This document shows positions 1 through 7,872 of a stretch of 41,644 nt of DNA, piece after piece. Source of the stretch: Pseudomonadota bacterium (GTDB lineage: Bacteria > Pseudomonadota > Alphaproteobacteria > Acetobacterales > Acetobacteraceae); assembly GCA_021780935.1 (NCBI GenBank), contig JAJXXT010000154.1, positions 1 to 41,644 on the forward strand, given 5' to 3'. The position numbers were made by a program, and so were the translations under genes. Each line of letters opens with the position of its first letter. Positions within the stretch are counted from its first letter, which is position 1. The notes below the pieces were generated by a model. The model was not told the origin of the DNA. It did no database searches and saw only the letters and a list, made by a program, of their open reading frames with translations.

Positions 1-411
1 AACGCCCATTCCGCATCGCTCAAAAGCCCTCGGACCACCGCTGATCTCCCGCACGAAGATCAGCTTCGAATCATCCTCCGACGCGTCGGGGGAATCCCCC
101 CTACCCGCTTTGTCCACGCCGCCTAGCGATCCGTCCCGCCCTTTAATTGGGTCGGCCACATAAGCAACAAAGTCGAGGTTGACAATGTTGTTCCCCCGAT
201 AACGGTTCGAAACCATATTTCGAACGATCTGCGAGAAGCGGGATTGGTTCCCGTGTGCCGCTTCTGCGTCCTCGCCGGTTGGATTAAAAATTGCCTCCAG
301 CGCTAGCCGAAGCTCGCTTGTCTTCAGTTCAAAATTCGGCGCCTGTGCAAGCAACTGGAGCGTTGGAACGCGTATGGAAAACTCGAAAATTCGATGCTTC
401 TTTTCTGCCAT
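1..411 (-). CDS. Unknown protein, C-terminus cut by window edge
   Basis: An open frame of 137 codons runs without a stop from an ATG at 411 off the left edge of the window. The protein starts MAEKKHRIFEFSIRVPT. A GGGGAAG ribosome-binding-like sequence sits about five bases before the ATG. Residues roughly 17-80 have the alternation of short helices and a basic stretch (SRFSQIVRNMVSNR) that could be a winged-helix DNA-binding fold, of the kind seen at the N-terminus of Mrr-like proteins; this is a weak resemblance only. A charged, glycine-rich linker follows around residues 92-115. Base composition is less GC-rich than in the genes to the right, and it diverges from a DNA methyltransferase, so an origin in a phage or integrated element is plausible. 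I do not recognise the family, and the missing C-terminus may hold the diagnostic part. Confidence 0.6.
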   Translation of the reverse strand, partial: MAEKKHRIFEFSIRVPTLQLLAQAPNFELKTSELRLALEAIFNPTGEDAEAAHGNQSRFSQIVRNMVSNRYRGNNIVNLDFVAYVADPIKGRDGSLGGVDKAGRGDSPDASEDDSKLIFVREISGGPRAFERCGMGV

Positions 412-571
412 TTGAACTTCCCCGCTTCGCCGCGCGTCACGATAGCGAAATTTTGAATTGCGCCAAAACTAAAATATCGTTCAGCCCTCGAAAATCCCTT
501 GACTATTTCGAATTCGATAAATTAGATGCTCGCAACGAGTCGCGATTGGAAGACGTGTGCACGACAAGAAA
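412..571. promoter_or_regulatory. AT-rich divergent promoter region
   Basis: This gap lies between two divergent genes and is strikingly AT-rich against its surroundings. On the plus strand TTGACT (499-504) is followed after 17 bases by TTAGAT (522-527), a reasonable sigma-70-type pair driving the methyltransferase. Between them lies a perfect 10-bp palindrome TCGAATTCGA (508-517), which is well placed to be an operator. A second copy of the same half-sites, TCGAA-AA-TTCGA, occurs at 383-394 just inside the minus-strand gene. The promoter assignment is by eye only. Confidence 0.4.
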
Positions 572-1213
572 ATGACATTGGCCGCAGAGTCATGGAGCGC
601 TTTGCAGGGAGCGGCTCCCTATAACGTGGTAGTGGCTGATCCGCCATGGGACCATTACGGGGCGCCCGATAAATGGGCCGCCGCAGCTAAGTTTTACCCG
701 CTAATGACGGATGCCGAACTTGCTACGCTTCCAGTATCGCGCCTCCTGGCGACCAAGGCAGTCCTGTTCATGTGGTGCACATCATCCTCGCTGGCCCGCG
801 CCATTGAACTGCTCGGCCACTGGGGAGTCTATTATCGCGGTGTCGCGTTTGTTTGGTGCAAGACAGCACAAAATGGGCGCCCAATCGGGGCGCAGGGCGT
901 GCGGCCTTCGATAACGAAGCCGCTCACCGAGTTCGTGATTGCGGGTGCGACTCAACCGCGCGGGCGCCCTCTGCCGCTGGCGAGTGAGTCCATTCGGCAG
1001 ACTGTCTTTGCCCCGCGCGGCGCTCACAGCGAAAAGCCCGAAGAGGTGCAGTCGGCCATTGAGCAGATGTACCCCACAATGCCGAAGGCGGAGTTGTTCG
1101 CCCGTCGCATGAGGCCGGGCTGGGCATGCTGGGGAAATGAGCTAACGGCAGCAGAGGTGATACCGTCTGGCGTCGTCGCTTCAGGCTCTTTCGTCCGTCA
1201 GATTTCAAACTGA
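557..1213 (+). CDS. MT-A70 family DNA adenine-N6 methyltransferase
   Basis: The 218-residue protein is an S-adenosylmethionine-dependent methyltransferase of the MT-A70 family, which transfers a methyl group to the N6 of adenine. The catalytic DPPW tetrad is at residues 28-31 counted from the GTG start. The family pattern continues with a hydrophobic strand ending in FMWC (about 72-75), the segment GVRPSITKPLTEFV, and a C-terminal EKPEEVQSAIEQMYP, where the EKP turn is characteristic. Two starts are possible: GTG at 557, three bases after GGAAGA, or ATG at 572. There is no restriction endonuclease next to it, so it is likely an orphan methyltransferase, which is common in prophages and integrative elements. 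It diverges from an unknown, edge-truncated gene and converges on the cyclase gene. Confidence 0.85.
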   Translation: MHDKKMTLAAESWSALQGAAPYNVVVADPPWDHYGAPDKWAAAAKFYPLMTDAELATLPVSRLLATKAVLFMWCTSSSLARAIELLGHWGVYYRGVAFVWCKTAQNGRPIGAQGVRPSITKPLTEFVIAGATQPRGRPLPLASESIRQTVFAPRGAHSEKPEEVQSAIEQMYPTMPKAELFARRMRPGWACWGNELTAAEVIPSGVVASGSFVRQISN

Positions 1214-1370
1214 GACACTACCGGATACCATGGCGTGCCCCCGGTATCGACCTTCGTCTGCTGGTATCCTTGTTGGTATCGTGCCTCCCAGGAGGAGAAG
1301 CCGATTCCTTTGACGGGCGCGATCGTGCGCCGCCTGTCGCCACGGGCCGGAAACGATGCGGCAGCCCGCC
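1214..1370. repeat. Convergent gap with repeated GGTATC
   Basis: This gap separates the methyltransferase and the cyclase gene. GGTATC occurs at 1243-1248, 1263-1268 and 1275-1280, and its inverse GATACC at 1224-1229, all within 60 bases. I see no hairpin with a U-tract that would make a clear terminator. The repeats lie where accessory-looking DNA gives way to ordinary GC-rich DNA, so an element boundary or recombinase binding region is one reading. Chance is another. Confidence 0.3.
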
Positions 1371-2303
1371 TCAATCCTCGCCAAACCGTGCATGGGCGCG
1401 AACCGGGAACGTGCCCATGCCCAGAATTTTCGGCGGGACGGCGGAGAACGTGAAGCCGGAATTCGGCAGCGCGCCCAATCCGGTCAGATGCTCGACAACC
1501 GGAATGCCGGCGCCGAGCAGGATCGAGTGGACCGGCCGGGCTTTGCCCGACGTGTCGTCGATGTTCAGGGAGTCGATCCCGACCAGGAGCGCCCCCTGGT
1601 CGCGCAGATATGCCGCGGCCTTGCCCGTGAGATGCGGGTGGTTCTCGAAATACCGGTCGGTTCCCCAGTGCCTGTCCCACCCGGTGTTGACGAGAACCGC
1701 GACGCCCCTGCAGTCGATCGGAGCGAAATGGGTCCAGTCGATCGCGCGCGCCTCCTGGCCCAGGACGCGGACCACGACGGCCGGTGCATTGGAAACCCGC
1801 GCCAGATCGAGCCCGGCCAGGTCATGTCCGTCCGCGTAGCGGTGAAACGGCGTGTCGATATAGGTGCCGGTGTTGGCGATCATATCGATCCTGCCGATGT
1901 GAAACTCGGTTCCCGCCTCGTAGATGTCACGTGACTGCTCGCGCGACAGATAATCGCAGATCAGCGGCGCCCGGTAGCCCTTGAGGGTGATCATTCCGTT
2001 CTCGATCGTGTGGCTGAGATCGACGAAACGGCCCGCCGCCGCCCCGCCGCAGCAGGGCGTCGCCGCCGAGCGTTTGTGCCGCTCCCGGATGATCCGCTTG
2101 TTAAGGATGCGTACCGAGCCGACCATGAGCAGGCGCAGGTCCCGGATGATGTAGGCCGCGAGCGCGTCGTCGGTGATGTCGTCGCCGTCGATGTCGAGAC
2201 GGAACCCCTGCCCCTGGACGCCGCCGCCGTTCGAGAACGCGACGTCAAAGTCGAAGCAGACCCGCCTGTCCTTTTCCTGACCCGCCTCACTCATCGCCGA
2301 CAC
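1371..2303 (-). CDS. Cyclase-family hydrolase with N-terminal extension
   Basis: The C-terminal part (about residues 92-310) belongs to the cyclase / kynurenine formamidase-like family of metal-dependent hydrolases, which typically open amide or lactone-like bonds. Family landmarks are FVDLSHTIENGM near residue 93, DTPFHRYADGHDL near 150, and VGIDSLNID in the C-terminal half. The usual metal motif HxGTHxDxPxH reads N144-TGT-Y148-I-D150-TPF-H154, so two expected histidines are Asn and Tyr. The first 90 or so residues (VCFDFDVAFSNGGG onward) are not part of the cyclase core and look like a separate small domain fused in front, with a CCGG linker. Its start overlaps the end of the CGNR gene by 17 bases, so the two are co-translated. 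The substrate is unknown. ATG codons at 2303 and 2294 are both possible starts. Confidence 0.8.
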   Translation of the reverse strand: MSAMSEAGQEKDRRVCFDFDVAFSNGGGVQGQGFRLDIDGDDITDDALAAYIIRDLRLLMVGSVRILNKRIIRERHKRSAATPCCGGAAAGRFVDLSHTIENGMITLKGYRAPLICDYLSREQSRDIYEAGTEFHIGRIDMIANTGTYIDTPFHRYADGHDLAGLDLARVSNAPAVVVRVLGQEARAIDWTHFAPIDCRGVAVLVNTGWDRHWGTDRYFENHPHLTGKAAAYLRDQGALLVGIDSLNIDDTSGKARPVHSILLGAGIPVVEHLTGLGALPNSGFTFSAVPPKILGMGTFPVRAHARFGED

Positions 2304-2868
2304 CCCCTGAAGCCGGGCGCGCGCGTCGCGCCCGGAGATTGCGAACCTTCGCCCGATTGCCGCACCCGCTTGCCGACGAACACCAGCGCCTGCGGCCGGG
2401 ACGCGACGTATCGAAGAACATCATCCGGCAATCGGGACAGAGGCGGATCCGCTCGCGCAGCGCCGTGCCGAGCACGTGCAGCGCATCGGCGGCGAGCACC
2501 GACAGGGCGGCCTCGACCGGCGCGTCGCCGGTCTGGATCAGGGCGCCTCCGACCATCTGCGGGCGCAGCGGTGGTCGGGCCGCCGCCCGGTTGATCACGT
2601 CGATATCGGCGCCCGCCAGCGGCCGGCGATCGATGACGGAAAGCCCACAGCGGTAGACGGCTTCGCGCAGGCGTCGCGCATTGTCGACCTCCTGCTCCGT
2701 CACCCGCTCGATCCCGTCCGTCGGAAATCCCGCCGCCCGAAGCCACGCCACCAGGTCATTGGGCGTGTTCAGGCGCTCGACGCCTTCTCCGCCGCGCTTC
2801 CCAAAGGTATCGACCAGACACAGGGCCGGGCTGCCGGCGAAGAATTCGAAGCGGTCGCGAGCACGCAT
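2287..2868 (-). CDS. CGNR zinc-finger / ABATE-domain regulator
   Basis: The 193-residue protein has an N-terminal ABATE-like region (SPALCLVDTFGKR, then NTPNDLVAWLRAAGF) and a C-terminal CGNR zinc finger with CPDC near residues 143-146 and CSSASGCGNR near 162-171. These are presumed zinc ligands and the family signature. CGNR proteins are thought to be DNA-binding regulators of stress or catabolic genes. Here it is followed directly by the cyclase gene with a 17-base overlap, so it probably controls that operon, perhaps with a substrate of the hydrolase as its signal; that last point is inference. On the minus strand TATAAA lies about eight bases before the ATG with no Shine-Dalgarno between them, suggesting a leaderless or nearly leaderless message. 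Confidence 0.85.
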   Translation of the reverse strand: MRARDRFEFFAGSPALCLVDTFGKRGGEGVERLNTPNDLVAWLRAAGFPTDGIERVTEQEVDNARRLREAVYRCGLSVIDRRPLAGADIDVINRAAARPPLRPQMVGGALIQTGDAPVEAALSVLAADALHVLGTALRERIRLCPDCRMMFFDTSRPGRRRWCSSASGCGNRAKVRNLRARRARPASGGVGDE

Positions 2869-3080
2869 GTAACCTTTATAACAGGTGTCAGGAATGAGCG
2901 CAAATGCGGCGGCCCCTGCGGAGCGCGTGACCGCTCACGGCGCGATGGTGGCGGTCCGGGCGCACGAGCGCAGCGTCCACTTGCCATCCGTTGCGGCCGT
3001 CGGAACCCGGCACGAAGCGTCAGATTTTCATCACCAGCTTCGTCTGGCACGCTCCGGAGACCCCGCGCCTCAGTTGAGTA
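2869..3080. other. Gap without a recognisable gene
   Basis: These 212 bases separate the CGNR gene from the IS remnant. The first 20 or so are AT-rich (CCTTTATAACAGG) and form the upstream region of the CGNR gene. The rest is GC-rich. Short open frames exist on both strands, but none resembles a known protein. It may be decayed flank of the insertion element. Confidence 0.4.
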
Positions 3081-3371
3081 TTAGGTGCCCAGCCCTCGAC
3101 GCTCGCCGATCTCCCGGGAAATTCCACCGACCGTGACGAGCCTGACGACCTCGCGCACCTCTCGCACCACGCGCGCGCCGGAGAGCGAGGTATCGACTAC
3201 CGCGGCTAGGCACTCGCGCGCAGATTCATCGACGATGTTCAGCATCCGATAGCGCGGGCCATCACTCAGGGCGTCGGACACGAAGCCGAGGCTCCAGCGC
3301 TGATTCGCCTCCCCTGTGTGATGGCGGCCGGCGCTCCGCCCAAGCGCTTGCTTGCGGCCGCGACACCGGAC
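3081..3371 (-). pseudogene. IS3-family transposase (OrfB) remnant
   Basis: Read on the minus strand from about 3371, this gives GRKQALG, then NQRWSLGFVSDALSDG, then the strand RMLNIVDESARECLAAVVDT and SLSGARVVRE. This matches the N-terminal part of the DDE catalytic core of IS3-family OrfB proteins, where the canonical text is RWSLDFVSDAL followed by VVDDFTRECLALV and DTSLSGARVARE. The first catalytic aspartate (RWSLD) is glycine here (codon at 3285-3287). The second and third catalytic residues are absent, because similarity stops around 3165 and the frame ends at 3081. There is no start codon, OrfA or recognisable terminal repeat. It is therefore a dead fragment, and it ends exactly where the truncated ABC ATPase begins. 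Confidence 0.8.
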
Positions 3372-3631
3372 AGCAGGAGGAATTGTCGCGGCTATGGGCG
3401 GAGGCCGGGTTCACCGCGCTGATGGTGACGCACAATGTGCACGAGGCGGTCTATCTTTCGACGCAGGTCATGGTGATGTCGTCCCGGCCGGGAAAGATTT
3501 TGCAAATCATTCCGGTGCCGTTTGCGTTTCCGCGCGGGCCGGAGCTGCGCGCCACGCCGGCATTCGCGGCACTGACCGGCGAGGTCTCCGCCGCACTGCG
3601 CCGCTTCGCGACCGCCGGCCCGGGCGCGTGA
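3371..3631 (+). pseudogene. 5'-truncated nitrate/sulfonate/taurine-type ABC ATPase
   Basis: This frame supplies only the last 86 residues of an ABC ATPase. It includes EELSRLWAEAG, the switch histidine in the H-loop (MVTHNVHEAVYL) and the tail MVMSSRPGKI typical of the SsuB/TauB/NrtD group. The Walker A, Q-loop, signature and Walker B regions are missing: the frame breaks at about 3368-3371, against the IS3 remnant, with no plausible start. It ends in a GTGA overlap with the downstream permease, as an intact operon would. The ATPase cannot be functional. The best reading is that an IS-mediated deletion removed its 5' part and probably upstream genes such as the binding protein. Confidence 0.85.
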
Positions 3632-4416
3632 CGGCGATGCTGCGGAAGTTCGCCGCCTCCGCCCGCAACACGCTGCCGCCGGCGATCGTGGCGCTGGCGG
3701 CTTCGTGGCTGTTGTCGGTGACCGTCTATGCCGGCAAAAGCTACCTGCTTCCCGGGCCTTATGGCGTGGCGATAGCGGCAGCCAGCCATGCGACGATGCT
3801 GGCCCGCGCCGCGCTGCTAACCTTCGAGGAGGCGCTGGCGGGTTATGTCCTGGCGAGTGCGGCGGGCATTGTGCTGGCCGCGACGATGAGCCAGTCGCGT
3901 GTGCTGGAGCGCAGCGTCTACCCCTATGCCGTGATGCTGCAGACGGTGCCGGTGGTGGCCGTCGCGCCGCTCATCGTGCTGTGGTTCGGCTACGGCGAGA
4001 TATCGGTGATCGTGATGAGTTTCATCATGGCACTGTTCCCGATCGTCAGTAACACGCTGCTCGGCCTGCAATCGACGCCGCGCACGCTGGTGGAGCTGTT
4101 CGCGATGCACCGCAGCAGCAAGCTGGTGACGTTCTGGAAACTGCGCCTGCCCGGCGCGCTGCCGCATGTCGTCGGGGGGTTGCGGATTTCGGCGGGGCTC
4201 TCGGTCATTGGCGCCATTGTCGGCGAGTTCATCATCGGCTCCGGCAATTCGCGGGGCGGGCTGGGCGTGCAGATCATCTTCGCGCAGGGACGGATGTACA
4301 CGGCCCTCCTGCTTTCCGAGGTGATCGCGGCGACGCTGCTGGGGTTTCTGTTTTTCGTGGTGGTCGGCGCGATCGGGCGGCGATTGTTGCATCACTGGCA
4401 CGAATCCGCGGGCTAG
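3628..4416 (+). CDS. ABC importer permease, SsuC/TauC-like
   Basis: The 262-residue inner-membrane protein is the permease of a nitrate/sulfonate/taurine-class importer. It has about six hydrophobic segments, beginning with LPPAIVALAASWLLSVTVYA. The cytoplasmic loop that contacts the ATPase is seen as ELFAMHRSSKLVTFWKLRLPGALPH in an EAA-like arrangement, and GLRISAGLSVIGAIVGEFI is a family hallmark. The GTG at 3628 overlaps the ATPase stop (GTGA); an ATG at 3637 is the alternative start. The gene itself looks undamaged although its own ATPase is truncated, so it is either orphaned or depends on an ATPase elsewhere. Its position just before the urease operon could suggest a nitrogen-source importer, but this sequence cannot tell the substrate. 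Confidence 0.85.
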   Translation: MTAMLRKFAASARNTLPPAIVALAASWLLSVTVYAGKSYLLPGPYGVAIAAASHATMLARAALLTFEEALAGYVLASAAGIVLAATMSQSRVLERSVYPYAVMLQTVPVVAVAPLIVLWFGYGEISVIVMSFIMALFPIVSNTLLGLQSTPRTLVELFAMHRSSKLVTFWKLRLPGALPHVVGGLRISAGLSVIGAIVGEFIIGSGNSRGGLGVQIIFAQGRMYTALLLSEVIAATLLGFLFFVVVGAIGRRLLHHWHESAG

Positions 4417-4574
4417 GCGCGACGTCGGCCAGCGCTCTTGCATGGGGGTGGCGACATGACCATCCTGCTGCCCGAGGCCTGTGACGGTTGCGCTCATGCG
4501 CTGGCCGGCCCGATCGTGGCGATCGACCGTGTCGGCGTCTTGCTGGCAAAACACGCGAGGAGTGAGCGAGACCC
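4417..4574. other. Gap before the urease operon
   Basis: These 158 bases lie between the ABC permease stop and the ureD start. An ATG at 4456 opens a frame (MTILLPEACDGCAH) that runs on into ureD in another frame. I recognise no family in it and treat it as non-coding or uncertain. The urease promoter, if it is not read from upstream, must be here, but I cannot pick clear -35 and -10 boxes in the GC-rich sequence. GAGGAGTGAG about 15 bases before the ureD GTG could serve as its ribosome-binding region. Confidence 0.4.
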
Positions 4575-5423
4575 GTGTCCGCCGCCATCTCTCCGCCGGA
4601 TGCCGCCGCGCCGCTGGAGCGCTCGCGAGGGGTGTTGCGGGTGCGAATCGCCCGCCACGGCCAGGCTAGCGTGCTGGCGGGGCTGTATCAGGAGGGCTGC
4701 CTGAAGGCACGGTTTCCCAGCGCGCTGCCGGGCGCGCCGGCGAGCATCGTGCTGATGAACAACGCCGGCGGCGTGGCATCGGGCGATCGGCTGGACTCTG
4801 CCGTGGCGCTGGGCGAAGGAGCCGCGGCGAGCGTGACCTCCGCTGGCGCGGAACGGTTCTACCGCCGCCGCCCCGGCGATGAGGCCGCACACGTCACCAC
4901 ACAAATCTCGCTCGGTGCCGGCGCCGCGCTCGAGTGGCTGCCGCAAGAATCGATTCTGTTCGAGGCGGCGTCGCTCGACCGCACGCTCTCGGTGGAGATC
5001 GCGGATGACGCGCAATTCCTGGCGGTGGAGGCGCTGTTGTTCGGCCGCGCGGCGATGGGCGAGGCGGTGCACCGGCTCGACATCGTCGACCGCGTGCGCA
5101 TCCGCAGGGCCGGGCGACTGGTATGGCATGATACGGTGAGGCTTGCGGGCGACGCGGCATCGCTTTTGCATCACGCTGCGATCGGAGGCGGTGCGCGGGC
5201 GGTTGCGGGCATCCTCTTCGTGGCGCCGGATGCCGCGATGCGGCTCGATGCGCTGCGGCAGGCGTTGGCGGATGGGCCGTGCCGGGCCGGGGCGACATTC
5301 CGCGACGGCGTGCTGTTCGCGCGGCTGCTGGCCGACGACGGGGCGGCACTGCGCGAGGGGATCGCGGCGGGGCTGGCGGTGCTGCGCGCGGACCGGATGC
5401 TGCCGCGCAACTGGCGCTGCTGA
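4575..5423 (+). CDS. ureD: Urease accessory protein UreD
   Basis: UreD (UreH) is the scaffold that binds the urease apoprotein and, with UreF and UreG, guides nickel into its active site. The 282-residue length is normal. Family features are the early GLYQEGCLKARFP, the glycine-rich MNNAGGVASGDRL near residues 58-70, TSAGAERFYR, and WLPQESILFEAA around residues 120-131. The start is GTG at 4575; the coding text around it leaves no better choice. It heads a seven-gene operon in the order ureD-ureA-ureB-ureC-ureE-ureF-ureG. It ends in LPRNWRC, close to the usual LPR-W ending of the family. Confidence 0.93.
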   Translation: MSAAISPPDAAAPLERSRGVLRVRIARHGQASVLAGLYQEGCLKARFPSALPGAPASIVLMNNAGGVASGDRLDSAVALGEGAAASVTSAGAERFYRRRPGDEAAHVTTQISLGAGAALEWLPQESILFEAASLDRTLSVEIADDAQFLAVEALLFGRAAMGEAVHRLDIVDRVRIRRAGRLVWHDTVRLAGDAASLLHHAAIGGGARAVAGILFVAPDAAMRLDALRQALADGPCRAGATFRDGVLFARLLADDGAALREGIAAGLAVLRADRMLPRNWRC

Positions 5424-5501
5424 ACCGGGCGCCGCGAGGTTGCGACGTGACCGGCGGATCGGCCGATCGTGGGGCAAGGGAAGACGGATGAGGCATGAGC
5501 G

Positions 5502-5804
5502 ATGAATCTGACGCCGCGTGAAAAGGACAAGCTGCTCATCGCCACCGCGGCGATGGTGGCGCGGCGGCGGCACGAGCGTGGGGTGAAGCTCAACCACCCG
5601 GAGGCGGTGGCGCTGATCAGTGACTTTATTCTCGAGGGTGCGCGCGACGGACGGACGGTGGCTGAGCTGATGGAGGCGGGCGCCGGCGTGCTGACGCGCG
5701 AGGAGGTGATGGAGGGCGTTGCCGAGATGATCCACGACGTGCAGGTGGAGGCGACGTTCCCCGACGGCACCAAGCTCGTCACCGTGCACCGGCCTATCCG
5801 CTGA
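5502..5804 (+). CDS. ureA: Urease gamma subunit
   Basis: The 100-residue protein is the gamma subunit of urease, which hydrolyses urea to ammonia and carbamate. Its length and its text ([11 protein letters not shown] at the N-terminus, [32 protein letters not shown] at the C-terminus) are fully typical. It begins with ATG 78 bases after ureD, with GGATGAGG shortly upstream. As a separate small subunit it forms part of the bacterial (UreABC)3 type enzyme rather than the fused subunit seen in Helicobacter. Confidence 0.96.
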   Translation: MNLTPREKDKLLIATAAMVARRRHERGVKLNHPEAVALISDFILEGARDGRTVAELMEAGAGVLTREEVMEGVAEMIHDVQVEATFPDGTKLVTVHRPIR

Positions 5805-5850
5805 TGTCCGCAGCCAGCCGCGCGCACCGTTTGCCGGGAGGCGAAAACTC

Positions 5851-6162
5851 ATGATCCCGGGTGAGATTCTCTGTGCGGAGGGCGAGATCGAGCTCAACGC
5901 CGGGCAGCCGCGCGTGACGCTCGCCGTCGCCAACACCGGTGACCGGCCGATCCAGGTCGGCAGTCATTATCACTTCGCCGAAACGAACCCGGCGCTCGCG
6001 TTCGACCGCGCCGCGGCCCGAGGCATGCGTCTGGATATCGCGGCCGGCACCGCCGTTCGTTTCGAGCCCGGACAAAAGCGCAGCGTGACACTGGTGCCCT
6101 ATCGCGGGGCACGCGTCGTGCGAGGATTTCGTGCCGCGATCATGGGCAAGTTGGAGGGCTGA
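5851..6162 (+). CDS. ureB: Urease beta subunit
   Basis: The 103-residue beta subunit starts with [16 protein letters not shown] and carries the conserved [14 protein letters not shown] (about residues 37-50) and the basic [13 protein letters not shown]. These are standard for this beta-sandwich subunit, which packs on UreC near the active-site flap. It lies 46 bases after ureA and only 3 bases before ureC, so translation is probably coupled. GGGAGG a few bases before the ATG is a good ribosome-binding site. Confidence 0.96.
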   Translation: MIPGEILCAEGEIELNAGQPRVTLAVANTGDRPIQVGSHYHFAETNPALAFDRAAARGMRLDIAAGTAVRFEPGQKRSVTLVPYRGARVVRGFRAAIMGKLEG

Positions 6163-6165
6163 GCG

Positions 6166-7872
6166 ATGCCGCGACTGCCACGGGGCGCCTATGCCGACAT
6201 GTTCGGGCCGACGACGGGCGACCGGGTTCGTCTCGCCGACACCCAGTTGTTCGTCGAGGTGGAGGCCGACCACACGATCTATGGCGAGGAGGTGAAGTTC
6301 GGCGGCGGAAAGGTGATCCGCGACGGCATGGGGCAGAGCCAGGCGACCAACGCCGAGGGGGCCGCGGATACCGTCATCACCAACGCGCTCATCATCGACC
6401 ACTGGGGCATCGTGAAGGCGGATGTGGGCCTCACCAATGGCCGCATCTCGGCGATCGGCAAGGCGGGCAACCCCGACGTTCAGCCCAGTGTGACCATCGT
6501 CATCGGCCCGGGGACGGAGATCATTGCCGGTGAAGGCAAGATCCTTACCGCCGGCGGGTTCGACGCGCATATCCATTTCATCTGCCCGCAGCAGGTGGAC
6601 GACGCCATCGCCTCCGGTGTCACCACCATGCTGGGCGGTGGCACGGGGCCCGCGACCGGCACCGCCGCGACCACCTGCACGCCAGGGCCGTTCCACCTCG
6701 CGCGCATGCTACAGGCGGCCGAGGCGCTGCCGATCAATCTCGGTTTTGCCGGCAAGGGAAATGCGTCGCGGCCGGCAGCCCTCGAGGAAATGCTGCGCGC
6801 GGGGGCCATGGCGCTGAAGCTGCACGAGGACTGGGGGACCGCGCCGGCGGCCATCGATTGCTGCCTCGGTGTGGCCGACCGGTATGACGTCCAGGTCATG
6901 ATCCATACCGATACGCTCAATGAATCGGGCTTCGTCGAGGACACGATCGCCGCCTTCAAGGGCCGGACCATCCACGCCTATCACACCGAGGGCGCGGGCG
7001 GCGGGCATGCGCCGGACATCCTGCGCGTCGCCTCGCTGCCCAACGTGCTGCCGAGCTCGACCAATCCCACCAGGCCCTACACCCGCAACACGCTCGACGA
7101 ACATCTCGATATGCTGATGGTGTGCCATCATCTCGATGGCGCCATCCCCGAGGATATCGCCTTCGCGGAAAGCCGTATCCGACGCGAAACAATTGCGGCA
7201 GAGGACATTCTCCACGATCTCGGCGCGCTGTCCATCATCTCGTCCGACAGCCAGGCCATGGGGCGGGTGGGCGAGGTAATCCTGCGCACCTGGCAGACCG
7301 CACATAAGATGAAGGTGCAGCGCGGGGCGCTCGCGGGCGACGATCGCGCGGACAATAATCGTGTCAAGCGCTATATCGCCAAATACACGATCAACCCCGC
7401 GATCGCGCATGGCGTGAGTGCCCATGTCGGCTCGATCGAAGTGGGCAAGCTCGCCGATTTGGTGCTTTGGACACCGGCGTTCTTTGGCGTGAAGCCGGAT
7501 CTGGTGCTGAAAGCGGGCAGTATCGCCGTTGCCGCGATGGGTGACCCCAACGCCTCCATCCCGACGCCGCAGCCGGTGCATTATCGGCCGATGTTCGCGG
7601 GGCTTGGCCGCTCGCTGGTGCTGTCATCGCTGTTGTTCGTCTCCGGCGCGGCACTGGAGGCGGATATCGGCCGCCACCTCGGGCTGTCCCGCCCGCTCGC
7701 TGCGGTTTCCCGCACGCGCGGGCAAATCGGCAAGCGGTCGATGATCCATAACAATGCCATGCCGGACATCCATGTCGATCCCGAAACCTATGAGGTGCGC
7801 GCAGACGGCGAGCTACTGACCTGCCCGCCGGCGGAGGTGCTGCCTATGGCGCAGCGCTATTTCCTTTTCTGA
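6166..7872 (+). CDS. ureC: Urease alpha (catalytic) subunit
   Basis: The 568-residue catalytic subunit belongs to the amidohydrolase superfamily and uses a di-nickel centre. The expected ligands are all present: H135 and H137 (AHIHFI), K218 for carbamylation ([10 protein letters not shown]), H247 (MIHTDT), H273 (HAYHTEG) and D361 (SSDSQAMG). The flap Cys320-His321 (MVCHHLD) and the C-terminal PMAQRYFLF are also present. One residue differs from the Klebsiella protein as I recall it: the residue after H137 is Phe rather than Trp, a mild change next to a nickel ligand. Nothing suggests loss of activity. The stop overlaps the ureE start by one base (TGATG). Confidence 0.98.
   Translation: MPRLPRGAYADMFGPTTGDRVRLADTQLFVEVEADHTIYGEEVKFGGGKVIRDGMGQSQATNAEGAADTVITNALIIDHWGIVKADVGLTNGRISAIGKAGNPDVQPSVTIVIGPGTEIIAGEGKILTAGGFDAHIHFICPQQVDDAIASGVTTMLGGGTGPATGTAATTCTPGPFHLARMLQAAEALPINLGFAGKGNASRPAALEEMLRAGAMALKLHEDWGTAPAAIDCCLGVADRYDVQVMIHTDTLNESGFVEDTIAAFKGRTIHAYHTEGAGGGHAPDILRVASLPNVLPSSTNPTRPYTRNTLDEHLDMLMVCHHLDGAIPEDIAFAESRIRRETIAAEDILHDLGALSIISSDSQAMGRVGEVILRTWQTAHKMKVQRGALAGDDRADNNRVKRYIAKYTINPAIAHGVSAHVGSIEVGKLADLVLWTPAFFGVKPDLVLKAGSIAVAAMGDPNASIPTPQPVHYRPMFAGLGRSLVLSSLLFVSGAALEADIGRHLGLSRPLAAVSRTRGQIGKRSMIHNNAMPDIHVDPETYEVRADGELLTCPPAEVLPMAQRYFLF

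Noticed and set aside
4438..4704. A short frame MHGGGDMTILLPEAC upstream of ureD
   Set aside because: It runs into ureD in another frame and becomes arginine/proline-rich there. Nothing in the first 40 residues is recognisable, so I left it as a non-coding gap.
4494..5936. A 480-codon minus-strand frame across ureD and ureA
   Set aside because: The sense strand encodes unmistakable UreD and UreA, and the antisense text has no family resemblance.
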